Shown piece by piece: positions 16,612 through 24,625 of a stretch of DNA of 36,198 nucleotides. The position numbers were made by a program, and so were the translations under genes. The notes below the pieces were generated by a model. That model was not told the DNA's origin. It saw only the letters and a list, made by a program, of their open reading frames with translations, and searched no databases. This DNA comes from a virus. Every line of letters begins with the position of its first letter. The first letter of the stretch is position 1. Where the stretch lies: the IMG/VR virus record IMGVR_UViG_3300025141_000331, positions 1 through 36,198 of that record; one strand, 5' to 3'.

Positions 16612-17013
16612 ATGATATCAGAAGACCCTTTTCTCAACAGTGCAATATGGTTTTTTTGCGGAGCTTTCTGCCACAAGCTCCTAAGCGCTATATTGAGAGT
16701 TTCTAGACTGAATTACTTATTCGGAGAAATGCTAGTATATAGTTTAGGGCTTCTCAGAGTCGCGGACACTCATATGCAGATGGCTAGAGACATTAAATAT
16801 AAAGCCCTAAAAGAGGAAAATAGTGAAGTCTCGAAAGAAGAGTTACAAAAGTTGGTAGCTTATGACGAAACGTTCGTAAGGGAGTGGCGCAAGAGTGCTA
16901 TTAAATTTATATTTATGAACACCCCAGAGAGTCTGAGAGGGAAATTAAAGTTTTCTAACTGGTTTCAAGCTATGAATTATGTTGAAAAGGAATACAAAAG
17001 AAAAGGATTGTAA
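16612..17013 (+). CDS. hypothetical protein with hydrophobic N-terminus
   Basis: A 133-residue protein I do not recognise. The frame is open further upstream, but earlier starts lie in the terminator; ATG 16612 is chosen because it sits six bases after a good -10 box. Residues 7-30 (FLNSAIWFFCGAFCHKLLSA and on) are hydrophobic enough for one membrane-associated helix. The rest is charged and helical, ending EKEYKRKGL. There is no Shine-Dalgarno sequence, consistent with leaderless translation. Confidence 0.65.
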   Translation: MISEDPFLNSAIWFFCGAFCHKLLSAILRVSRLNYLFGEMLVYSLGLLRVADTHMQMARDIKYKALKEENSEVSKEELQKLVAYDETFVREWRKSAIKFIFMNTPESLRGKLKFSNWFQAMNYVEKEYKRKGL

Positions 17014-17062
17014 TTAGAGAAAACATTTTGAAAATCTAATTATATTGTTGGAGTTTTACTAT

Positions 17063-17716
17063 ATGAAATTATCAAAAGAAAAAACAGATCCAGAAGAGCC
17101 AGCGGAAATAGAAGCAACTGAAGAAAATGAAATAGAAGCTTCAATGCCGCTGATGATCAATTTCCCTAGCTTGGGAAATGAGACCTTACCCGGCCAAGAA
17201 GAGTCTAGCTTAATTCTGTATGGAGATATAGATGAAGAAAACTCTGCAGATGTTATCACTTCTCTATTAAAGAGTAAGATCAGCGAACCAGTAGAAGATT
17301 GCAAGCCTGTTAACTTCTATTTATCCAGTTGGGGCGGGTCCGCTGCAGATATGTTTGGCATTTATGATACTATGAGACTGGTAAGGGCAGACAGAGAGAT
17401 ACATACCCATGGCCTAGGGAAAGTAATGTCCGCCGGCGTTATACTCTTGGCAGCAGGAACAAAGGGTAAAAGAAAAGTTGGCAAGAACTGCCGCGTAATG
17501 ATCCATGGAGTAATTGCAGGCCATCATGGCAATCTTCATAGCTTAGTCAACGAGATTGAAGAAGCCAAATGGACACAGGATAGATATATCGACGCTCTAG
17601 TAGAGGAGACCGATATGTCTAAAAGATATATTAAGAAGCTTATTGATAGGAAAATGAATGTATACCTTGACGCTAAAGAAGTTGTTGAGTTGGGCATTGC
17701 AGATGAAATTATATAA
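17063..17716 (+). CDS. ClpP-family serine protease (S14-like), Asp of triad replaced
   Basis: A 217-residue protein, start ATG 17063 behind GGAG (an upstream TTG at 17045 is less likely). An acidic 45-residue leader precedes a ClpP core: YGDID (53-57), FYLSSWGGS (85-93, substrate strand), nucleophile S123 in GKVMSAGVILLAAGTKGKR, and H148 in MIHGV. Where ClpP has the triad Asp (RDxFLSA) this protein reads MNVYLDA with N199. It could process capsid proteins as ClpP-like prohead proteases do, or act with a host Clp ATPase. The neighbours (acidic protein, amidase) do not decide between them. Confidence 0.85.
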   Translation: MKLSKEKTDPEEPAEIEATEENEIEASMPLMINFPSLGNETLPGQEESSLILYGDIDEENSADVITSLLKSKISEPVEDCKPVNFYLSSWGGSAADMFGIYDTMRLVRADREIHTHGLGKVMSAGVILLAAGTKGKRKVGKNCRVMIHGVIAGHHGNLHSLVNEIEEAKWTQDRYIDALVEETDMSKRYIKKLIDRKMNVYLDAKEVVELGIADEII

Positions 17717-18578
17717 AATTGTCTACAATAAAAGAACAGCAAAGAAATACGGGTGGACGCCAAATTGGTTCGGAGCAACCAAGTTCGACTCTTATCTTAT
17801 AGATAGGATCGTAGAATTCCAGTTGGCCCACGACTTGACCGCGGACGGTCTTGTCGGAGAAGTAACTTACCGAAGAGCCAACACTAACAGAGAAGCTTTT
17901 TCAAAATCGGCTAGCCGCATCTTATGCAATGGCCAGATGATAGCGATCGATTGGCCAAAGGTCAAGATTGATCTCTTGAAGGACGGGACACACAAGAAAT
18001 ACAATGGCCGACGTGCGCCTCATATGGCAGTGACTCACTGGGATGTGTGCCTGTCTGCTGACTCTTGTAAGAGAGTGCTGGAGAAAAGAAACATATCCAC
18101 TCACTTTGTTATTGACAACGACGGAACGATTGTCCAGCTTCTGGATTGCAACGACATTGGCTGGCATGCAGGCATTAGAAAGGTTAATAATAATTCTATA
18201 GGTATAGACTTCAGCAACGCCTATTACACAAAGTATCAAAACACTTATGTTAAGCGTGGCCATGGCGAGCGACCAATATTAACTGACAGTGCTGTACATG
18301 GCGTGACTCTAAAACCTCACCTTGGATATTACCCGCAGCAGATATGGGCTTATGAAGCTTTACTAGAGTTTCTTAACGAGCATTATGATATACCATTAAC
18401 GTGCCCAACGAAGAAGGGCGAACTCATAACCAGCGTATATCAGCCGGCCGCAGATGGCAATTATCATGGTGTTGTATGCCACTACCATCTGACAAAGAGA
18501 AAGATTGATACTGCCGGCTTGAAACTTAATGAGATTATTAATAAATTAAACAAGCCATCTAGCGATTTAGATAACTAA
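17703..18578 (+). CDS. N-acetylmuramoyl-L-alanine amidase (endolysin) with peptidoglycan-binding domain
   Basis: A wall-degrading enzyme of 291 residues. An N-terminal peptidoglycan-binding repeat (about 27-58: RIVEFQLAHDLTADGLVGE) precedes an Amidase_2 domain with H112 (AVTHWD), HFVIDNDGTIVQLLD, H155 (IGWHAG) and the C-terminal zinc segment VVCHYHLTKRKID (258-269). It has no signal peptide, so it would need a holin or similar for export. ATG 17703 overlaps the protease gene by 14 bases in another frame. An earlier in-frame start inside the protease gene is unlikely because the domain is complete without it. Confidence 0.88.
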   Translation: MKLYKIVYNKRTAKKYGWTPNWFGATKFDSYLIDRIVEFQLAHDLTADGLVGEVTYRRANTNREAFSKSASRILCNGQMIAIDWPKVKIDLLKDGTHKKYNGRRAPHMAVTHWDVCLSADSCKRVLEKRNISTHFVIDNDGTIVQLLDCNDIGWHAGIRKVNNNSIGIDFSNAYYTKYQNTYVKRGHGERPILTDSAVHGVTLKPHLGYYPQQIWAYEALLEFLNEHYDIPLTCPTKKGELITSVYQPAADGNYHGVVCHYHLTKRKIDTAGLKLNEIINKLNKPSSDLDN

Positions 18579-18592
18579 TTATAGGTATGACT

Positions 18593-20299
18593 ATGGATAA
18601 TAAAGAGATTTTCTCGGACTTTCTGTCCGAAAGTAAAAAACCATTTCCCGATCTTTCATTTGAGTCGCTGGTCTCTCTGATTAGCGAGCAGATGACTGTC
18701 TTTGATCCGATGCTGCAGGAAGAGCCCACAACGGAAGAGATAAGCGTTGTTTGGAACGGCATTCCAGAACTACAGATGTCGGAGTTGGCTTGGGGATCGG
18801 CAACAGGTGAAGGCGGGAACCCCTCTGACGCCAGAATTCAACTAGAAAGCTTTCTTAATCACGTTGGGGTTTCTCCGAAAGATGATATTAAAGTAAAGCT
18901 GAATAAACTTGAGGCCTTTTATACAAAGAGTGAAAAAACGGGTAAGACTAAGGGTGTAGGCAAAACCTCGCTAGCCTCGGCCGGCATTGACACTGGCGAT
19001 CCTAGACAAACGATTGGTAGAATTATTGGTTATCTAACTTTCTATAAGACTCTTACGATGATCCTTCAGAACTTCAACGCTTCAGCCGCAGGCTTCACCT
19101 TTGAGTCCTTCATAGCCGTTCTTCTAGGAGGAGAACAGATTCCTACGGGCAATCAAACTATTGCCGATCTTACAAGCAAATCAGGAAAGCCAATCAGTCT
19201 AAAGCTACTAACCGACACAGGCGATAGTGTTAAGGGGTCTTACTTCATGCTTATTGATGATCTCGCCGGCCGCGGCTCGATGCCTGTGGAGAGGATGGAG
19301 TACTTGGTTTGTCTGAAAACCTTAACGGGAGAGGGACCAACTCTCGAAGGCGTTATCAAATTCCAACGATTCTACTACGATTACGAAAATGTGTTAGACT
19401 TCCTATCCGCCGCCGGCGGCAAGAAGCGCGACAATCTGAGATTGCCCATGGGCGAAGATGGCGTCACGGCTGACCCCTCAAGGCAGTTGAAATACACTAC
19501 ACCGGTACCAAACTATAGCGGTGAGCCTGTTGGTGACGAAGATCAGGACTGGTGGCAATCTAACTTCGATGAAGTGTTTCAGGACGTCGCCGGCCAGATC
19601 CAGCTCTATCGGGACCAGCCAGGTAACTATAAAGAATCGGTATTAAAACTTCAAGGTGAAAACGGAGAGGGATTTGGTAAAGGCGAACAGCGCTGGGTCC
19701 AAGCTGTAGCAAACCTGCACCCAGAATTAACTGCAAATACCAAGAAGGCAACGAAAGAAAATATATTAGCACATCCCGTGTACACATTGGCCAGGAGGGT
19801 TAACATCCAACTTAAACTGCTGCACAAGGAGCTAGTCACCGCCGCAGAGCAGGATCGAAAAGCAGCGGGCAGGTCCGCAGCATCTCCTAGCAACTACGCT
19901 AGCTTTGAAGAATCGGTAGCAGTATTGCGAGCGGTACACAACACCGGTGATAGGGAAGCTTTCTTCAACGCGATGACGAACACTTATGGCTATGTGACCA
20001 ATCAGCAATGGATCGTGACCGGCGGTCAAATTGAAACTATTACTAAATCTATCGGAGAAGAGTCCTATCTAGGTCGTCTTTTTATTGGACAAAGTTATGT
20101 ATACGAGATGGTTAATCTTTATAGAGGGATTATGAATGAAAAGGTATTCGAGATCTTCAGAGAGCTTAAGGTATTAACAACCTCTCTTAACGACTTCTTT
20201 ACAGGCGGCCTTCAGAAGCCCGCGGCGGAACAAGCAATTAATTCATCAAACTCTATTGGTGAGAAAACTGCAGCAGTCGAAGAAGAAACTCAAGTATAA
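18593..20299 (+). CDS. large protein of unknown function with possible PD-(D/E)xK-like core
   Basis: A soluble protein of 568 residues from ATG 18593 (570 from ATG 18587, which is closer to the weak AGG site). The N-terminal half has FTFESFIAVLLGG, then QTIADLTSKSGKPISLKLL, a spacing of Glu, Asp and (S)xK that could be a restriction-endonuclease-type active site, followed by GSYFMLIDDL. The C-terminal half is helical (HKELVTAAEQDRKAAG and on). Similar long proteins occur in large marine phages without a known role. It is placed between the amidase and GroEL and has no membrane segment. Structural protein remains a real alternative. Confidence 0.75.
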   Translation: MDNKEIFSDFLSESKKPFPDLSFESLVSLISEQMTVFDPMLQEEPTTEEISVVWNGIPELQMSELAWGSATGEGGNPSDARIQLESFLNHVGVSPKDDIKVKLNKLEAFYTKSEKTGKTKGVGKTSLASAGIDTGDPRQTIGRIIGYLTFYKTLTMILQNFNASAAGFTFESFIAVLLGGEQIPTGNQTIADLTSKSGKPISLKLLTDTGDSVKGSYFMLIDDLAGRGSMPVERMEYLVCLKTLTGEGPTLEGVIKFQRFYYDYENVLDFLSAAGGKKRDNLRLPMGEDGVTADPSRQLKYTTPVPNYSGEPVGDEDQDWWQSNFDEVFQDVAGQIQLYRDQPGNYKESVLKLQGENGEGFGKGEQRWVQAVANLHPELTANTKKATKENILAHPVYTLARRVNIQLKLLHKELVTAAEQDRKAAGRSAASPSNYASFEESVAVLRAVHNTGDREAFFNAMTNTYGYVTNQQWIVTGGQIETITKSIGEESYLGRLFIGQSYVYEMVNLYRGIMNEKVFEIFRELKVLTTSLNDFFTGGLQKPAAEQAINSSNSIGEKTAAVEEETQV

Positions 20300-20316
20300 A
20301 TAATTAAAATAACCTC

Positions 20317-20345
20317 TTGACTTTACAAACGTTTGTTGTTATTAT
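20317..20345 (+). promoter_or_regulatory. sigma70-type promoter for groEL
   Basis: TTGACT (20317-20322), 17 bp, TATTAT (20340-20345). The groEL ATG (20373) follows AAGGAAG. A perfect palindrome occupies the spacer. Confidence 0.75.
20326..20337 (+). promoter_or_regulatory. 12-bp perfect palindrome in groEL promoter (operator candidate)
   Basis: ACAAACGTTTGT lies wholly between the -35 and -10 boxes. A dimeric repressor bound there would exclude RNA polymerase. It is not a CIRCE element, which is longer and has a different sequence. Confidence 0.5.
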
Positions 20346-20372
20346 AGACTATACTTAACTAAAGGAAGAAAT

Positions 20373-21956
20373 ATGTCTAAACACTATGCATCCAACCAAG
20401 CTTTAAATGAAAGGCTTCTGAAGGGTGTTAATACCCTAGCAGATAACGTGGGCTCCACTCTTGGACCGAGAGGCAGGAACGTTATCTTACACCAGAAGGA
20501 TAAGAATCCTATAGTAACTAAAGATGGTGTAACTGTAGCGTCTTTCATTGACTTGGAAGATCCCGTGGAGAATGTTGGAGTGCAGATTGTTAAGCAGGCA
20601 GCGTTTCAGACTAATGCGAAAGCAGGCGACGGCACGACTACGGCCACAATCTTGTCTAGAGCAATCCTCGTAAACTCCCAGAAGTACTTAGCGGCTGGCG
20701 CTGTCCCTATTGATTTAAAGAGGGGCATCGACAAGGCAACCGAGGCGATGGTCACAGAACTTAAGAGCCTCTCGCAGCCTGTCTCCAGCCAGGAAGACAT
20801 TAAGCATATCGCAACCATCTCTGCCAACAATGACAAGGCTATCGGAGAGTTGATATCTATGGCAGCAGACCAAGCTGGCAAGGATGGGGCGATCACAGTA
20901 GAGGAAGCAAAGTCTCTCGACACGAGTCTGGATGTTATCGAAGGCTTCAGGTTTGACTCTGGATACTTTGCCAACGCGTTTATCAATGACGAGCGCAAGG
21001 GTGCTGTTAAATATGATAATTGTTTCCTGATGATTACCGATCATAAGCTCAGTACAGTAGAGGAGATCATGCCAACTCTAGAAATTATCTCAAGAGACGG
21101 CAGACCTTTAGTTATTATAGCAGAGCAAGTAGACGGCCAGGCACTAGCATCCTTAATTATGAATCAGACCAGAGGTACGCTTAGGGTTGCAGCAGTAAAG
21201 GCCCCAAGGTATGGAGAAGAGCGTAGAAATATCCTCAAGGACCTTTGCGTGTCAACAGGAGCAACGTTTATATCCCGAGAAGCAGGAGTCAGACTAGATC
21301 AGGTCGAGCTTAAGCACCTCGGCACATGCAGGAACATAGAGGTGGTAAAGAACTTTACAACGATCGTAGGCGGCGAAGCTGACTTAGAAGATATCGAAAA
21401 GACAATCGATAATCTAAAGACAGAACTTTCTCAGACTAGCGATATGAAACAGTGCGAAAGGATCCAAGAGAGAATAACTAGGTTGGCTAGCGGTATCGCA
21501 ATTATTAAAGTTGGCGCCGCTACAGAAATTGAGATGATCGAGAAGAAACATCGCATCGAGGACGCGCTAGAGGCTGTTAAGTCAGCCCAGGAAGAAGGCA
21601 TGGTACCCGGAGGAGGCACGGCCCTGCTAAGAGTATCGAAGACAGTTAGAGAAGATATCAGAAGGCTAGAGCTTGATAACCACGACCAAGAACTGGGCGC
21701 AAGAATTGTGCTCGATGCTGCTAGTGAACCAGTAAAGCAGATGTCCTTAAATGCTTCAGAATCTCCGGATATTATAATCTCCATGATTGAGTCGGCGGAT
21801 AATAATCAGGGATATAACTTTGTTAGTCGCGAGATTGTAGACATGATGTCTGCGGGTGTAATAGATCCTGTTAAGGTTACAAGGACAGCGCTGCAAAACG
21901 CGACTTCTGTAGCTACTTCACTAATTACATCAGGACATGCAGTAGTGGAATTATAG
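20373..21956 (+). CDS. groEL: chaperonin GroEL
   Basis: A 60-kDa chaperonin, 527 residues, near full length. STLGPRGRNV (28-37) and KDGVTVA (50-56) form the nucleotide pocket, AGDGTTT (84-90) holds the catalytic Asp equivalent to E. coli D87, and VPGGGTALLRV is the conserved equatorial motif. The usual GGM-rich C-terminal tail is missing; the chain ends TSGHAVVEL. It has its own promoter with a palindromic operator candidate, unlike cellular groESL operons, and no groES directly upstream; a GroES-like gene is at 6324. It probably folds phage structural or replication proteins. Confidence 0.95.
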   Translation: MSKHYASNQALNERLLKGVNTLADNVGSTLGPRGRNVILHQKDKNPIVTKDGVTVASFIDLEDPVENVGVQIVKQAAFQTNAKAGDGTTTATILSRAILVNSQKYLAAGAVPIDLKRGIDKATEAMVTELKSLSQPVSSQEDIKHIATISANNDKAIGELISMAADQAGKDGAITVEEAKSLDTSLDVIEGFRFDSGYFANAFINDERKGAVKYDNCFLMITDHKLSTVEEIMPTLEIISRDGRPLVIIAEQVDGQALASLIMNQTRGTLRVAAVKAPRYGEERRNILKDLCVSTGATFISREAGVRLDQVELKHLGTCRNIEVVKNFTTIVGGEADLEDIEKTIDNLKTELSQTSDMKQCERIQERITRLASGIAIIKVGAATEIEMIEKKHRIEDALEAVKSAQEEGMVPGGGTALLRVSKTVREDIRRLELDNHDQELGARIVLDAASEPVKQMSLNASESPDIIISMIESADNNQGYNFVSREIVDMMSAGVIDPVKVTRTALQNATSVATSLITSGHAVVEL

Positions 21957-21958
21957 TA

Positions 21959-21987
21959 TTGACACTAGTTATGCTTCGAGGTATAAT
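21959..21987 (+). promoter_or_regulatory. consensus sigma70 promoter, predicted leaderless start
   Basis: TTGACA (21959-21964), 17 bp, TATAAT (21982-21987): a full consensus match. Only five bases separate the -10 box from ATG 21993, so the transcript should begin at or just inside the start codon. Confidence 0.8.
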
Positions 21988-21992
21988 ATATC

Positions 21993-22277
21993 ATGGTTAG
22001 CGAGACAGATATTCAGATTGATCTAGTTGAGATAGACGGTAAATTGCAACGCTTAATGGACGCAATCCAAACCGTCAAAGAGAGACAGGAAGAAGTAGCT
22101 GTACACATCTCACAGATTAAGAAAGCTGTGTATGATCCGGATCAGGGGATATACGCGAGATTGAGAGAACTGGAGTCTTGGAAGAAAGTACACACCAAAC
22201 TTATGTGGATTGCAGTCAGTAGTCTAGTTGGCATTTGCTCGGCAGTGTGGATCAATTATATTATCGGGGTTGTTTAA
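21993..22277 (+). CDS. XhlA/holin-like protein: coiled coil plus C-terminal membrane span
   Basis: A 94-residue protein. Residues 1-60 form an amphipathic, charged helix (DLVEIDGKLQRLMDAIQTV and on). Then HTKLMWIAVSSLVGICSAVW to the end (about 69-94) is one membrane span. The topology (N-terminal coiled coil, C-terminal anchor after a K/W segment) is that of hemolysin XhlA-type phage proteins, which help holins. There is no ribosome-binding site; a perfect promoter lies five bases before the ATG. It is 3.4 kb from the amidase, so a lysis role is plausible but not shown. Confidence 0.7.
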   Translation: MVSETDIQIDLVEIDGKLQRLMDAIQTVKERQEEVAVHISQIKKAVYDPDQGIYARLRELESWKKVHTKLMWIAVSSLVGICSAVWINYIIGVV

Positions 22278-22287
22278 GAAGGTATAT

Positions 22288-22653
22288 GTGAGAGTTAAAG
22301 TTACTTATAGTATAGATTTAGAAGACGTGCCACTGAAAGTTTCCTCCCTTATAGCAGAAATTCATCAAGACTTAAAGAACTCATGCGAGCTTGTCGCGAA
22401 TTCGTCGTCTCTACTGGGAATAGAGAATGATCCCATAAAATGTATAAAAGATCTAGACGCTGCGCAGGACATAATCTATAGCGCTACACAGCAACTAGAA
22501 GATATGAAGAGTATCTTAATAGGATATCAGAAAATACTCTTGTCAGAAAGCGAAAGCGCGCAAGAGGTAGACGAAGAAACATATAACACTATTCAAGACA
22601 TGAAAAATTTAGTGAATCAAATCAAAGATATAGAGGAGTTATCGAATGATTAG
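22288..22653 (+). CDS. hypothetical coiled-coil protein
   Basis: A 121-residue protein, taken from GTG 22288 behind AAGAAGGT; longer versions of the frame would overlap the XhlA-like gene. It begins MRVKVTYSIDLEDVP, a short beta segment, then is almost entirely helical and acidic. I do not recognise it beyond resemblance to small proteins of large phages. It overlaps the next gene by eight bases. Confidence 0.65.
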   Translation: MRVKVTYSIDLEDVPLKVSSLIAEIHQDLKNSCELVANSSSLLGIENDPIKCIKDLDAAQDIIYSATQQLEDMKSILIGYQKILLSESESAQEVDEETYNTIQDMKNLVNQIKDIEELSND

Positions 22654-22888
22654 GGAAGGAAAGTTAGTTTTCGTACCATCGCAAGTTATTTTACAAAAGT
22701 ACGAAGTATCTAAAGACGGCACTAGCGCTGTTTCAGACTGGAAAAAATTTGAGGAACCAAAGACTTTTCTAGTTTCAGATACAAAAAGTATAAGTGAGCA
22801 CGTTGGCGTTTTCTTTGAAAATGAAACATGGTACGTGAAAGAGAGAGAGATCACTGCATACGAGGGAAGTTTAGAAAATGTCGGGTAA
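22646..22888 (+). CDS. small beta-rich hypothetical protein
   Basis: An 80-residue protein, predicted mainly beta-strands (GKLVFVPSQVILQKYE, then HVGVFFENETWYVKEREI). The strand pattern is barrel-like and faintly recalls the mini-protein array downstream, but it lacks the GDLV start. Its start overlaps the previous gene by eight bases and its end overlaps the next by 11, so the three genes are translationally linked. Confidence 0.65.
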   Translation: MIREGKLVFVPSQVILQKYEVSKDGTSAVSDWKKFEEPKTFLVSDTKSISEHVGVFFENETWYVKEREITAYEGSLENVG

Positions 22889-23243
22889 ATTTATTATTTT
22901 AACAGAAGTCCATGAAAATGCAGGATACTTTAAATATTCAACCCCTCCAGAGAGTCAAGATACACAAAGAAAACTTTTCTCCTCCTCTTCCAGTGGAAAT
23001 TATTCACTAAGGAAGGTACTCGTTAATATTAACCATATTACATCGGCAAAAGATTACCCAGACTTTGTGGAGAGGGTTGGAGACGATTGTGCGTGGCTGT
23101 CCGAACTCAATAAAGAGCAAGGATTCACGAAATTACAAATGAATTGCGGTTCTAGCTCCATCTCCGCGGCAACAAACATGATTGTACTTGGTAGTTTTGA
23201 ATTAACAACATCTAAGGTGCTCGAAGCAGCTAGCCAGAGATGA
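22878..23243 (+). CDS. hypothetical protein
   Basis: A 121-residue soluble protein of mixed alpha/beta prediction. A serine run (FSSSSSGNYS) near residues 35-44 is followed by KVLVNINHITSAKDYPDF. It has no recognised motif. The stop overlaps the glutaredoxin ATG by four bases. Confidence 0.65.
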   Translation: MSGKFIILTEVHENAGYFKYSTPPESQDTQRKLFSSSSSGNYSLRKVLVNINHITSAKDYPDFVERVGDDCAWLSELNKEQGFTKLQMNCGSSSISAATNMIVLGSFELTTSKVLEAASQR

Positions 23244-23482
23244 ATAATTACGTATTATATGTAAAAAATTCATGCCCGTACTGTCATTCTGCAGTCGAAT
23301 TTCTTGAAGAAAAAGAGAAGAATTATAATTTAATTTCTGTGGATATGTCAGAGCAGCTTTTTGAATCACTCAAGTTAGCGTATAACTGGCCTACGGTACC
23401 AATGGTTTTCCATCAGTCAGAAGATAGGACATATGAGCTTGTTGGGGGCTTTGATGATTTAAAGAAGGCTCTCGAAATATAA
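23240..23482 (+). CDS. glutaredoxin
   Basis: A dithiol oxidoreductase of 80 residues: C12-P-Y-C15 active site, TVPMVF with the cis-Pro, and the C-terminal GGFDDLKKAL helix that binds glutathione. Phage glutaredoxins commonly donate electrons to ribonucleotide reductase. The reductase is far upstream (3642), but class II enzymes also need a thiol reductant for their C-terminal Cys pair. ATGA overlap with the previous gene. Confidence 0.9.
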   Translation: MNNYVLYVKNSCPYCHSAVEFLEEKEKNYNLISVDMSEQLFESLKLAYNWPTVPMVFHQSEDRTYELVGGFDDLKKALEI

Positions 23483-23484
23483 GC

Positions 23485-23850
23485 ATGTCTGAAGAATCCC
23501 CAGAATCCCCCGGAACATTTTCCATTACAGTTGTCGACGCGCAAGAAATCAATAAAGAATGTAATACGCAAATATCTATACTAGAAGACCTGATAAAAGA
23601 TCAGGTAGAGAAAGAACTTAAGAACAACAATGTTATGTCCTTGCTTTGTGAGAGTTATCAAACAAGTTATAAGATTACAACTATCTCCAGTCGAGTTCTA
23701 GAGGAAAATGAACGACTCGGAGACCCCGGCAAGGAAGAGATACTGATAAACGGCACAGACATGTTAGTCTTACAGACGGCAATGATGGCAAGGTATTATA
23801 TTGGCCTAGATCTAGTGTGCGCCTCTGGCATATCTACCGCCGTTCACTAG
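23485..23850 (+). CDS. hypothetical acidic protein
   Basis: A 121-residue protein starting two bases after the glutaredoxin stop. It is largely helical (EECNTQISILEDLIKDQVEK-type heptads), with a more hydrophobic C-terminus (MLVLQTAMMARYYIGLDLV) that may pack internally rather than span a membrane. Not recognised. Confidence 0.6.
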   Translation: MSEESPESPGTFSITVVDAQEINKECNTQISILEDLIKDQVEKELKNNNVMSLLCESYQTSYKITTISSRVLEENERLGDPGKEEILINGTDMLVLQTAMMARYYIGLDLVCASGISTAVH

Positions 23851-23895
23851 TATCTTTAAAATAAAATAACTAAAAAGACATCTAGGCGGGAACCT

Positions 23896-23924
23896 TTTGT
23901 TTTTTCTACATATTTATTTATAGT
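23896..23924 (+). promoter_or_regulatory. weak promoter candidate in the 142-base gap
   Basis: TTTGTT (23896-23901), 17 bp, TATAGT (23919-23924). The -35 is poor. The gap 23851-23992 otherwise holds only A+T-rich sequence; no convincing terminator hairpin is present. Confidence 0.3.
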
Positions 23925-23992
23925 TGAGTGCGTAAATCTTTTCACATCTCGACCAATACATCATTGTCTACTGGCTTTGAAGAGGGAATTCT

Positions 23993-24625
23993 GTGTCTAT
24001 AGGAAGTAAAGCGAAACATATGCTAATTTTTAGTATCATAAACTTTGCTCTTTATTTCTTAATTCAATCATACGCCGTCGAACATAAATTTGATTTTATG
24101 ACAAGCATCGATGAGGCTATACCCTTAATGCCGGAGCACATATGGATATACCACAGTATAATACCTGTTATATTTATCACCATGGTCCTGTTGGTAAAGA
24201 CGAGAAAGACATTCTTTACAACATTTTGGTCCTGCGTGGTTGTAGCTGCGGTATTAAACGCCTCCTATGTTCTCTTGCCATCTCACTATCCTAGGGTTGC
24301 TTTTGAGGTTAATACTTTATCCGAAGTGTTGTTAAATTTAACAAGGCAGATCGACGGAGCTAATAATACATTTCCGAGCGGACATGTAGCATTCGCCTGG
24401 ACCCTATTTATGGGGGTGAGAAAGACGAAGTTAGCAGAGGTGCTCTTTGGAACAAAATCATTATATCTTCTTTGGGCACTAGGTATATCTCTATCAACAT
24501 TAGTATTGAAACAACACTATATTGTTGATGTTCTCTCTGGCATATCTTTAGCAGTTACATGTTACTTCCTAGTGGACTCAGTTGTCGAATACTACGGGCT
24601 GTATGAGAATGAAGAAGCGGCATAG
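23993..24625 (+). CDS. PAP2-superfamily membrane phosphatase
   Basis: An integral membrane protein, 210 residues, with about six hydrophobic spans. Catalytic PAP2 motifs: C2 FPSGH (127-131) and C3 STLVLKQHYIVDVLSG (168-183, H175, D179). The upstream C1 motif (KxxxxxxRP) is not evident, as in the PAP2_3/inositol-phosphotransferase-like branch. Start GTG 23993 behind GAGGGAA. It would hydrolyse or transfer a lipid-linked phosphate in the host membrane. A role in envelope remodelling during infection is inference. Confidence 0.8.
   Translation: MSIGSKAKHMLIFSIINFALYFLIQSYAVEHKFDFMTSIDEAIPLMPEHIWIYHSIIPVIFITMVLLVKTRKTFFTTFWSCVVVAAVLNASYVLLPSHYPRVAFEVNTLSEVLLNLTRQIDGANNTFPSGHVAFAWTLFMGVRKTKLAEVLFGTKSLYLLWALGISLSTLVLKQHYIVDVLSGISLAVTCYFLVDSVVEYYGLYENEEAA

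Noticed and set aside
23860-23910. Terminator after the 23485 gene
   Set aside because: A T-rich run is present, but the sequence before it (AGGCGGGAACC) has no matching arm, so no stable hairpin forms.
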